This document shows, one piece after another, positions 43,972 through 55,527 of a stretch of DNA of 64,000 nucleotides. The stretch is from Allacma fusca. Lineage: Eukaryota > Arthropoda > Collembola > Symphypleona > Sminthuridae. A program made the position numbers and the translations under genes. The DNA lies in NCBI GenBank assembly GCA_947179485.1, contig OX359247.1, positions 56,765,131 to 56,829,130 of the forward strand, written 5' to 3'. The notes under the pieces are model-generated. The model made no database searches. It saw nothing but the letters and a program-made list of their open reading frames with translations, and was not told the origin of the DNA. Within the stretch, counting starts at the first letter, position 1, and each line of letters starts with the position of its first letter.

Positions 43972-44826
43972 TGGTGAACGAAATACAAGGTAATTAGGTT
44001 AAATATTGAACAGTGGCATTTATGTAAGAGTACGAATCCTTTTGGAGTAAGCGGAATTTCTGCAGAATTTCTATTTTATTTCGATATAAACCGCCTATTA
44101 CAATAATACAAATGGACATTCTTGGTCTTTTATTAGTGACCCCCAAAAACATGTAAAAGCGGATACTCCTATAAAATATATAATGATTTGTGCTTTGTGC
44201 GTTACTACGAGGAACAGATCAAATTCCACATCCTGTTCCATATGCAATATGGTCTCATTTAAATTAAAATGAATGAACCCATCCGCAATGAAAAAGGATC
44301 AATCACTCCGGATCTCTGATAACTTATTACTTTAAATATAATCGTCATTTTAATACTCGTTGACTTGTGATCGTCGGACCCGGAACCTGAAGTATCGTAA
44401 GAATTCATAACTGACCCGGAGTTACAGATACTGTATGTATACCTAAATTTGTTAATGATCGTTAGATTATGCAGTGATTGTACACTTAATTCAATCTACT
44501 TGTACTAGTTATATGTAAGTACATTTTTTCATAAAAGAATCCTAAAACCATCAAAGTTTGTTTCTCGTACAATAAAATATCTTTACAAGGTATTCGCAAG
44601 GGACTTAACCGTTACAAAAATCATACCTTGTTAACATTTTTCCCTAAGCACTGTGCACATAGATGAAAGGCAGGACCGAGAGACTGTGGCGATCATTGAA
44701 ATTGCATTGTGTATTGATCCCTCAAAACTGATTTTTTAATGCATAAGGTTTCCCAACAATATAAACGAATCGCAAGTTCTTTTCCCCATCCAATATTTAT
44801 CATTCGTAAGTCAAAAGAATATTTTT
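43972..44826. other. spacer, nothing recognised
   Basis: AT-rich sequence without identified features. Confidence 0.45.
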
Positions 44827-44834
44827 GTCATAAT

Positions 44835-46243
44835 CAGGGATGGGAAACTTACACAGACTACCTGTAGGATTGGATTAACGGATTAAATTGAAAACTTTCG
44901 ATCCCTTGGATTGGATTAACGGATTAAATTGAAAACTTTCGATCCCTTGGATTGGATTAACGGATTAAATTGAAAACTTTCGATCCCTTGGATTGGATTA
45001 ACGGATTAAATTGAAAACTTTCGATCCCTTGGATTGGATTAACGGATTAAATTGAAAACTTTCGATCCCTTGGATTGGATTAACGGATTAAAGCAAAAAA
45101 TTCCGATCACTTGGATTGGATTAACGGATTAAAGCAAAAACTTCCGATCACCTGGATTGGATTAACGGATTAAAGCAAAAATCTCTCATCACCTGGATTG
45201 GATTAAGGGATTGAGGGAAAAAATTCCGATCACTTGGATTGGATTAAGGGATTGAGTGAAAGTCCCAAACGTTTGGATTCGATTAGAGGTTTGATGAATA
45301 CAATTTTCATTGGATTTCCAATAAAGATGCAGATATTAAGGATTGATGAACACAATCGAAAAATCTCTAATGTATTAGCACATAGACCAATTTAAATCTT
45401 ATATAAATGAGGTTTACGGGCCAACATTTCTTAATACATACTTGGATCGTTTGCGCTATTGGCCACCATATATTCGGTAATTCATATTGGGATAATGCGA
45501 TGACGCAAATATCCTAATAGTTGGTTCAAATTACAAGGTTGGTCCTATTTATTCAAAGACATTAGTACGCAGTAAATTATTGTGGATGGAGTGGAACCAG
45601 GAATAGTCTGCTTAAAATAGAAAGATATAGGCCAAATCGCAATTCCAACCTACACATTTATGATACACATTTAAATTATTATATTAAACAGCTGAAATAC
45701 TAGTAATCCAAATAAGCACATATTTGAGACAAACTTAAAGAAAATTTGTTACTCCATAATTAATACACAAAAGCTTAAAGCTCCTACTACGCTCCCACGT
45801 TCTTTTCTCAGATTTATATTTCTACAAACTGTAACGGCATAATTCCTGTTTGAAATCGTTAGCCTTGGAATTGGAACATGTCAACAAACACAAGCTACAT
45901 GTTCATTATGAAACCGCTAGATGTTGAAAAACGTGAACAAAATGTAGCAATGACAGCAGGAGATATAATCCAATCCACACTACTGACAGCAGTGGATTTT
46001 GGGATTAGGATTGACCAAATAATTCACCAAGTTTTGGATTCGGATTGGGGATTAATTCGTCACCATGTAAATAATTGGATTAAACTAATAGATTAAAATG
46101 AAAGCCTTGAACCGGGATTGAGGATTAAGGATTATATGCAAGTTTCCGCAGCACTTGGATTGGGATTGGGATTAATTATTTTTTATAAATTTTGTAATCC
46201 GGGATTAATTTAATCCCGGATTAATAATCCATTCCCATCCCTG
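44835..46243. mobile_element. non-autonomous hAT-like element, word GGATTGGATTAACGGATTAA
   Basis: A 1409-bp element with exact 8-bp duplication GTCATAAT (44827-44834, 46244-46251; fits nTnnnnAn). Both ends read CAGGGATGGGAA inward. The left part (44870-45290) is a tandem array with a 41-bp period, five near-identical units then progressively diverged ones; the right part (45960-46230) holds scattered GGATTGGGATTAATT words. The core is AT-rich. Termini are related to those of the element at 51503. No coding capacity. Confidence 0.95.
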
Positions 46244-46251
46244 GTCATAAT

Positions 46252-49200
46252 AAGCTTGCACTTTGAATTTTGTGATTCACTCAATCACCGTTACGTATAT
46301 ACATATGTACGTATACCTCGTCACTTAATTTGTCAGTTCAAGGCTTTCATTTAGGTCAGGATTTGTTTTTTATTATGCAATAAATATTGGACAGTTACAT
46401 ATTAATATATGAACTCTTACAACAACGCAGTGAGCACCGTAGACAGCTGTGACTTTCAGTTGGGATTCATTCATGCCATTTTTGTCACTTTGTGTCCTGT
46501 GCTAATAGTTGATACGTTATCCCTTTATTAAAAAAACTCGATGCAAGACTTCCCCAGTAAATATATTAGCATAACACTGTCTCAGTACGTGCACAAATGT
46601 TTGCACATCATTTATCACGCTCAATTTTTTCGTGTCAGTGCATAGGATTATGGTATAAATTTTACTCCAATTTAGGCTCATATAGTTGAGAGAGACTGGG
46701 CTGTATAAATAGATACTCGAATGTAATCGTTGTTATTTATTTATGCGTGCATTTCTTGTTATATCAACAAAGTCTTTATCACACTAGTATAGGGACAGAT
46801 CTGGAGTTTGACCCTGGAAACCATACGGATGCTTTAGAATATAACTAAATCATATAAATATATTTGAGATTTAGTGTAGGTTTTCCCGCTTTCAGTATTG
46901 ATTTTAAAAAAGTGATTATTTTTATCACACGTCGCAAATAATAACTGAAGTGTGTGGGAAAACTAATGGGTATTTCCATTGGGGCACCGTATTGCTAAAT
47001 AAAGTATTTTTTGTTCACACATTTCTAGGAAGTAAATGTTTAATAATTTGTACAGACCACTCCGGTATAGAAATCCCCACTTCCTTGGGACTGGCGGAAT
47101 TATCTGGACGCAATCCAGTTTACCGCAGGCTTATTTTTTTCTTAAAAGAGCTTTACATTTGTAAGAACCCAATTTGGTGGATTTTTGGGGTACTCTTCCT
47201 GGGAGATTTAATCGTATTTACATATGCATAGGATGTGAAACATGTGCTGTCAATACTCTCGTAATTATTTCACCTTGTGCCTGTACTTTGCACTTTGCTT
47301 TTTAATACGTCCCTGAACTCTTCAGTGTTTATTGGATTGTCTGATGCTCCAAATGATAAACGATGCACACGAAAATTGCACCGGTGTTATTATTAAAGTT
47401 AAGCTGTTGTGTGTAAGTCAACGTGTACATTTGTATGGGCAGATGAACCAAAGCCTTCCCATCTGCTCACAAAATGATAGTCCAATGTTTATTTTGAATT
47501 ACGTAAATACAGGACGCTTGACTTCAATTCAACCCTTCAAGAACTCCTTATGTACATGTATGGGATGGTCGTATAAAATCTATACAAGAGTATCTAAACG
47601 ACTCGTTGTAGGCTCAGTTCCCGCATGGTTCAGAAGGGAGTGTTTCTTTTAATGAATAATTATTATTGTTCCAGGCGATCAATAATATCCAGGTCTGCTA
47701 ACGTATTTAGTCCAGAGACCATATACACTCCATAGCTTATGACAGTTCCCTCTCTGTATATATTTATAGTTAGGCTGTGGACAAAAAAGGTACACAATGT
47801 TTTGTTTCGTATAAATGCTGCCAGTTGGTAACATATTTGTGCACTGCGTCCATGGGCTCCATGTTCCAGGGGGATTTAATGATGCAGATACATACTTTCC
47901 TGCATCAAGTTTCTTACCTTTCTCTTATTTTTGGTTCCTTACAGTGTACTCTCACTAATGAAGATCTCCATGTTAGCACTTTATTCACAGGAACAATACA
48001 TATTTTGGCACTCTCCCATTCACCCTAATGTTAATTTTGGCTCCAGGAAATTATCAATACAAGATCCAACTTTACTCCTTTCAGAGGTGCGATCTTACAG
48101 TTACATAATTACTTGGAGCTAATGTATACTGTGTAAGGTTTAAAGATCAGGAGGAAATTGCAGTATAAAGAAATAAAGATGCCAAAATAGATATATCATG
48201 TCATTACAGTAAACTCTCACTATGAAGAAGCCTCAATGCAATAGTAGCGATAGTAAAAGTAAAGGGACTTGAAATCATCCTTTTTATAAAGGGACAATCA
48301 TTTTATTTTTTATAAAACGCTGCTCCTAAGTTTTCTATTTTTATTAGTGACACGACTCAAGCTGTTTCCTCTTTTAAGAAAACTCGCAGCTATATTTAAG
48401 AGAGTTTCTTGGAGCGAAATAGAACTGTAAATGAATTAATGCACAGCAGTATGCAATTATACAGTAAAACGTCTTCCGGACTCTTTACATAGTGAGAAAA
48501 TAATCATTCTGTACCCTCGTGCCCGAGGGGGAAAATGTCATATTGAAAACGAAACGGTGAATGATTATGTGAAGGAAAAAATTTAACATGAAATTACAAC
48601 TAAATACTTCAAAAAGCTTTCAATCTCGAACAAAAAAATAAAAATAAACATCTGAGAAATATTGAGTAAAAGAAAAAACAACACGTTAAAGCAACAAACG
48701 TCAACACTTGTAATATTTTCCTGAAACCGTCGGCTAAGATGCAAAATTGGAAAGCAGCAACAGAATAAGCTTTAAAAATCAATAAGCTATAAACTTGCAC
48801 GTTACATATGTAGACATTTTGCTTCATAGCTTTTGGATTTATCTTTGAACGGGCTTCAGGTATTTTTTTACAAAATCCAAGCGATCATCTTTCCTCCTAC
48901 AATTACATCCACAGGATGAAAATGTTCATTAAAAAATATACCCACTCAACTTTGCTTCTTCACGGAAGCTTTATTTATTTTATCCTCTTATTCCATATCA
49001 CGTACACTTGGGTCGGTTCTGGAAATGTAGAATTGAAATATAGCGAAATTGGGTTTAGTTTTATAAGTTTTGCCTCTGCGTGAGCGATTAGTTTCTACTA
49101 GTCTCGTATTTACATTTTTGGTTTGACGGAGTTAGGGGTAACCTTCCGTGTGCAAAAGTCCAATGTTCAATTTCCAAGCGTCCATATACGTACATAAGTA

Positions 49201-51494
49201 CTTAAGTAACAGCGGAGCACAGCTCATGTAATGGATAGGAGAAGTCCGCATTACCCAGTAATTGCATGTGATTGTATTGCAGTACATATATACTTTTGCT
49301 TCGAGACAGATATACATACGTGGTTTTGTCCTGAACTCTAAAGTGCATACATGTTTGTGTACATAGTGAGCTTTACGCCTATGCAAGTATGTATGTATTG
49401 GAGGGATACAGATTTTAAGTTTTGTTTTTATTACCTTACAAAACTACAGCATACTACTAAATTTTAGTATTAGTGGATGTGGGAAAAGGCTTCCTTCTCC
49501 ACTTTGCATAATGTGTCCATGTGTAGTCGGCTTTTTGTACAGAACTGCGCTAAAGCTCCCATATAGTTTCCTTCCTATGGTGTACTTACAGAATATTGTA
49601 GAGCGTTTTAGTAGTATTTTAACAACCATTGCAAATATCAAGGTTATTGCCTTCTTCCAAAGTCCTGTAGCGTTCTCTCTTTCCTTTCTCACTTTGTCTC
49701 AGCTCCGTCACCGGATTTTCGACTAGGTGATTTCGTAGCCCCTACTTATAAGATACGTATGTATACACCATGTACTGTGCACATGCGGAGATCTATGTCC
49801 CCCATCAAAGTCCCTGCGAATTCATTTTGTTTGATTGTCAGTATATATACTACTAAACTACTAGATACACAAACGCTATATTGTACTCTGCCCATTGATT
49901 TCCCATGCTTAGTAATCTATGGCAATAATACAAATCCTCAAAGTACATAATAGCTTTTAAAGTGCCCTATGAGAAATTCCACCGTCCTTAATGGTCCAAT
50001 CATAATTCATAAGGAAATGTAATACTGGATCTGGAATTGCGATGTTAAATGAAATCAATTAGAAGAAATTACAAAGATGAGGACTCCTGGAACTTTGTAT
50101 CTAAATACATGTGTTCAATTTACAAGCACGCAGGGATACTGCATTGTAAGTGCTTCCTTCCCGAAAGCCGTCTAAAAGCTTCAAAACTTGATGCTTATAA
50201 GGACAGAATGTACCATGGGGGTTAAAAAGGGAATGCTCCTCGAAGGAAAAACAGTGGAATGAGTGGACAGTATTGCTATCCTTATTGTTAGTTATATCTC
50301 TGAATAAGACGGTTTATGTAATCGTATAAGATGGGATAGGAACCAAATAATCCGCTTACAATTCACTAACTATGAAATGAAAATCCTATTTAGAGACCAC
50401 AACAGAGAGACTGTCCACCCGTCCTTTAAGGACATGCCCAGAGACAACTATAGTCGGAGTATCTTTGAGGAGGAAAAAATAACATTGTAATGATTGCGAA
50501 AATATGTAATTATTACATCTCTTGCAGAATGGACATATGTCATTCTATCCAAATGTGGTTGAATGGATGTAGTAAATGCTCTAATGAGAGGGTCTGCAAT
50601 CGCTAGAATCTACAGTATTTACATTGACATTGTCCATTAATATATATATAGGTTATGTGGCAGATTTGCATATGTGTAGCTATGACATGAAACATGAGAA
50701 AATTAGAGATTAAAATACTGGAAATGATATCTTACAACACGTAATAGTAATTAGGTGTAATTATATCTATATGTATGTACATACATCGCATGTCACATTG
50801 TGAAAGCTCTGTTCCAATGCTACAATTGGTGGAAACTTGAAATGTTCATACATATGTTTAAATGAGAAGCTCGGAAGAGTAAAATGATAGCTCACACAGC
50901 ACGTTGACAGTTCTTGTTCAATGAGTTTTAAAGCACAGAGCACAACGAAGCGGGTAACGACGTTAAGTGTAAACTTTTACAGCCGCTGATTATTGGAGTC
51001 AAATTTGTTATAATACATGAGTATATACCTATACGTACATATAATGTCGAGGGTATATGTATCCATGTATTAAACTGTCATGAAAATACTGTGGGGCATT
51101 GCATTTCCGGCCTTCTCTATTTTTATCTCATCCTGCGGCTTCCTTCAACGTTCAATGTTATACTAGAGAGCATTCTCGTGTAAGTATTTACAAGTATATA
51201 CGCAGAGATTGCAGACGAAAGCTTGAAAATAAAGTGTGCAGAAATAAAATGATATGTTATTGCAAGTACTGCAGTAGTACGGAAATTACTGCCGAAGTCT
51301 TATCCTCTCTTTGCTCAAATTCTGAATGTACACGTCACCTGAGTTAAAGTAGCGTGTGTGGGGTAAATTTAATTCAATTATATCCAGGATCTTATTAGCC
51401 TGTTTTTTCTGGATCAGTGTATACAAAAGCACTGGTCTCCCTCCAGTAATATAATATGACATGTAAGGTAGACATTTTTGATGACGAAATCAAG
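46252..51494. other. 5.2-kb gene-poor stretch
   Basis: I see no convincing gene, RNA or repeat. Frames at 46950-47231, 47332-47652, 47777-48028 and 49444-49726 (both strands) lack domains, splice context or codon structure that would support them. Possibly intronic or regulatory sequence of a gene outside the window. Confidence 0.4.
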
Positions 51495-51502
51495 CTAGTA
51501 GG

Positions 51503-52693
51503 CAGGGATGTCAATTTCCAATTTTGTGATTACAATTAACGATTAACGATTACTTCGAAAACAAAATGAATTTATAATTACAATTAATGATTAATGGGCT
51601 TATAACTAATAATTAATAATAACGATTAACGATTACTTTAAAAATATTATTCACTGATGATTACAATTAACGATTACTTTAGAAATAATTTTCACTGATG
51701 ATTACAATTAACGATTACTTTAGAAATAATTTTCACTGATGATTACAATTAACGATTACTTTAGAAATAATTTTCACTGATGATTACAATTAACGATTAC
51801 TTTGAAAATATTATTCACTGATGATTACAATTAACGATTACTTTAAAAATAATTTTCCGTGTTGATTACAATTAACGATTACTTTAGAAATAATTTTCAC
51901 TGATGATTACAATTAACGATTACTTCGAAAATAATTTTCATTGATGATTTCAATTAACGATTACTTTAAAAATAATTTTCATTGATGATTGCAATTAACG
52001 ATTAACGATTATTTTGAAAATTAATTAATTGAGGATTGCAATTAACAATGTAATGTGGGTATTTAGATACTGCTTGCATTTATCATTTTAATAAGCTAAC
52101 TTGTACAAAGGGTGAGACGAGGAGTTCAGGATTCTGTTCATGTAGTGTAAACTGCTCTGATCGTAAACAGAGTGTATTATATCCTTTATATTATCAGCCA
52201 GATACACCGGACACTGCTTAGTAAAAACTTCTTCGAACCCTAGACTGCTTAGAATTTTGGAGACGTCGCCAGCCCGATAATTGATGATTACAATTGATAA
52301 TTGATTTTTGAAAACGGCTAATTGATGATTACAATTGATAATTGATTTTTGAAAACGGCTAATTGATGATTACAAATGATAATTGATTTTTGAAAACGGC
52401 TAATTGATGATTACAATTGATAATTGATTTTTGAAAACGGTAAATTGATGATTACAATTGACGATTGATTTTTGAAAAAGGTTAATTGATGATTACATTT
52501 GATGATTGATTTTTGAAAAAGGTTAATTGATGATTACAATTGATGATTGATTTTTGCAAAAAGGTTAATTGATGATTACAATTGATGATTATTTCAAACA
52601 ATCCAAGCTTACTAAATTAACGATTGATGATTAATAATTAGTAATCATTAATCGTTAATCATTAATCGTGATTATTAATCGTTGACATCCCTG
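51503..52693. mobile_element. non-autonomous hAT-like element, words ATTACAATTAACG / ATTACAATTGATAATTG
   Basis: A 1191-bp element with exact 8-bp duplication CTAGTAGG (51495-51502, 52694-52701). Both ends read CAGGGATGTCAA inward. The left array (51640-52030) and the right array (52275-52590) are both tandem with a 41-bp period but have different unit sequences. A unique core lies at about 52045-52275. Related by its first eight bases to the element at 44835. No coding capacity. Confidence 0.95.
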
Positions 52694-52701
52694 CTAGTAG
52701 G

Positions 52702-54313
52702 TCTAAGTTGGAAATTTCTAAAAATTTATCCCAACAATTCGTCATGGGAATTTACCTTGCCGTGTACTCACTAATGAGGAGAGATAAACGCTAATATCTG
52801 TGCATCTCGTTATGTGTTAAGCAGGTTCAATTATATTGCCTCCGCCCAATATGAACACCAAATGACCTTAGCATATTAATTGATTTCAAAAATTCTTTTA
52901 TGTAATACTATGTAGTTCAAGTTGAATTTTTTTTAGTCAACTTCCCTATAATAATTATTATTATTTATGTAGCCTGTAGAATTTCTCACTACAGATGTGC
53001 ACGTATTAAAAAATTTTTAATTCTCATATTTTTACAGCGTGAGAGGGAGATGGTATTCTCTCTCAATCAGTAACTACCAAAACTAACTTTTTTGGGAAAT
53101 AATTCGTAGCTTTCGTAGATTGATGTGAAAGAAAAATAGTTGCTTATTTCCTAGGAGAATGCGTGCCTTCCTATTAGTGTGTCTCCCCGCTGCGTATTTT
53201 TTTTCGAAGGGTTGAGGAATAGGGAAACGGATAGCAAGTATTATGACTGTAATAGAACAAACAGTAAGGCAAGAAACAGTGTGAGTATTAAGAATGAGAA
53301 TATTGTAGCATTGACTTTTTCATGAAGGGCCAAGTCGGCCAAGAGGGCTGGAGGAGATTGGTAGCTTATACGCAAACAAGCCTTTTCGCAAAAATGTAAA
53401 GACCATGCGGATGACGCTAGTGGTTGGCTACATATTTGTGACTGTGCAGTGGATTTTACATGGAAGTAACTTCTGTTTGTAGGTGTTGGGAGTATGCGGG
53501 CACTCTCATTTTACATACTCGGACAAACATGTCCGTCTACCCTGGAACCAGCTAACTTTTTAGAGGCAAAGTGAAACGAATTTTCCGAGTGGGATTTTCG
53601 TGGTATCCGGTCGTCTGGTTGTATGCTTGGGCATTGTAAACGCAACTGTCGAACCAGCCTCACGACGATTCAAACCTTTCACAGTGGCACATCATCTAGT
53701 CAGTAAAAAGCCCATTGATTGTGGAGAAGCTCGGGTAAAGGGTTTGACCTTAAACAATTAAAAAAGGGTCACATATAGATACATTCTAATTCATGCTTCT
53801 CGGACCAGTGGCGGAGCCATCACATGCTGCAGTGGATACAACTTTTATGGTCATTGTTATAATATCTGCCGGGCAAACCTTTAGTTTCCAATAACAGCGT
53901 TAATAAGCCATCCGGAATTAAGTAATACAATAGAATTTGAACTATCATTTAATACCTGCATGTTAAAGTTGTACCTGACAGTTGATACTGAGTCCCATAT
54001 GATACACTTCGATATATCATTTCACCCCTTTGCGTCTCTGCCCTACCAACGATTACTATGCTGAAGGATGGAGAAATAACTCTTGAACTGTGATAGCCTG
54101 TGTGTGAATTATTTGAACTTGTTGGAATTTAACAAATGAAATTCATGCATACTTTTCAATCAAATTCCACACAAATATGACTAACTGCGAGTTCCTAACT
54201 ATAAAGCTCCCACGTACCCATCTATGATAATGCTCCCATCAATAAAATTTGCTTCGATTTACTCCCCAGTTCCCAGCCAATATAAGTGTACTAATTACCT
54301 ACCGTAGCTATAC
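52702..54313. other. intergenic, nothing recognised
   Basis: No feature I can support. Confidence 0.45.
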
Positions 54314-54423
54314 ACATATCGTTGGCTAAATTCTAAAAAGCACTATTTTTATTTTATAACCCATGCTTTTAAACGGGCTCGCAAATGAAAATGGTACTTT
54401 TTAGAATTTACCCAACGATATGT
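54314..54423. repeat. 110-bp inverted repeat / hairpin
   Basis: ACATATCGTTGGCTAAATTC and the following TAAAAAGCAC pair with the right arm ending CCCAACGATATGT at 54423, giving about 35 bp of stem with few mismatches around a 40-nt loop. This may be a tiny MITE or a transcribed hairpin. Flanks show no clear duplication. Confidence 0.55.
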
Positions 54424-54833
54424 AGATACTTTGTGGGCGCTAATAATGACTTCAAATTTCCATTTCTACCAGAATGTTCAATATCCCATCCCTGAATTCC
54501 GGGGGAAATCTTGAGCTTTGGGGTAGGCACTTTATCCTGTAAATTTTTTAAACATTTTGAAGTGCTCATGACAGCACATTTTCAATTTGCAAATACGGGA
54601 TTAGTAAATTATAACTAACCAACAAAACGTCAACGTCTATCTTAAGTACGAGCATTAGGTTAAACAAATCTGTGCAACAAATCCCAAATAGGCTTAGTAT
54701 TATTTAGCATAGTGTTTCTAATTTTTAAAGCGAGTCAATTACAAGGGCCATCTCTTACCCAAAACTAATCCTGCTAAATTTCTCATTTAAAAATTATTTT
54801 TGCATTAATCAAAGACAACCAGTCTACTCTCAG

Positions 54834-54840
54834 TATAAAA
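54834..54840 (+). promoter_or_regulatory. candidate TATA box for the desaturase gene
   Basis: TATAAAA, with an initiator-like CCAGTCC about 25 bp downstream, precedes the proposed non-coding first exon. Assignment to the desaturase rests on the strong donor at 55527 and the acceptor directly before the desaturase ATG. Confidence 0.35.
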
Positions 54841-54859
54841 TCCCTCCTGCAGCCAGTCC

Positions 54860-55527
54860 TGTAATAAAGGCATCCTCCAATACCCAGAACAATTTAATCT
54901 TTCGTTTCGCTCCGACTGTCCGACTGTGTTTAGTAAATAGTAGGAATGCTCCTAAATATTTGTTACCCCATAGAGACTAAACTACGCTTTTACGAGAGAG
55001 TGTATACCGTCCGTCCAGCTTTGAGCCTTATTAGAGATCCAGTATCGAATTGCGTATGTAGTACGTATGTACGACACATAAGGACGCATAGGCTAGACAA
55101 AAGTGCGTGCACGTGTTTGCAAAACTAAATTGAAATTCCCCGTTGGACTCTAGTCTGCTGTGAGTGAACGGAGGAGTTGGATGTTTCCCCTCCACGTGAA
55201 CATCTTCTTCATTCGCTTGCTTCGTGATACCTTTAATAGCGTTTGATGGCCTGACAACGTGCGATCTTCCAGCGTGTTCAGTTTGCTCAGCTCTCGTACA
55301 TCACTCAATTTCATTCAGTGAGCAAGGAGCATCCGTCGGGGTTGGTGTCTCGGGATTTTTCCTCTTCTTTCTGTTCTCCCACATTTACCTATTAAGTCAA
55401 GTCACACACATAATTACATATACCTTTAAAAATCATCATTATTTTTTGAAAGTATATCATAACTGTGTTATTACACTTCTCAACTATCATTAAGTCCTGC
55501 ACTCTTCACCTTTCACATTACAATCAG
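54860..55527 (+). other. proposed 5' UTR exon of the desaturase
   Basis: The sequence ends in a near-ideal splice donor, CAG|GTAAGT, at 55527/55528. The next strong acceptor in the same direction that fits a gene is TAAAATTCAG at 58260, immediately before the desaturase ATG. Several short upstream ATGs lie inside. The exon start is a guess from the TATA box; other UTR exons may exist, for example one ending at the donor-like GAAG|GTATGT near 56189. Confidence 0.35.

Noticed and set aside
46950..48122. Several 80-106-codon frames as genes
   Set aside because: No homology-like motifs, starts not credible, and composition typical of AT-rich noncoding sequence.
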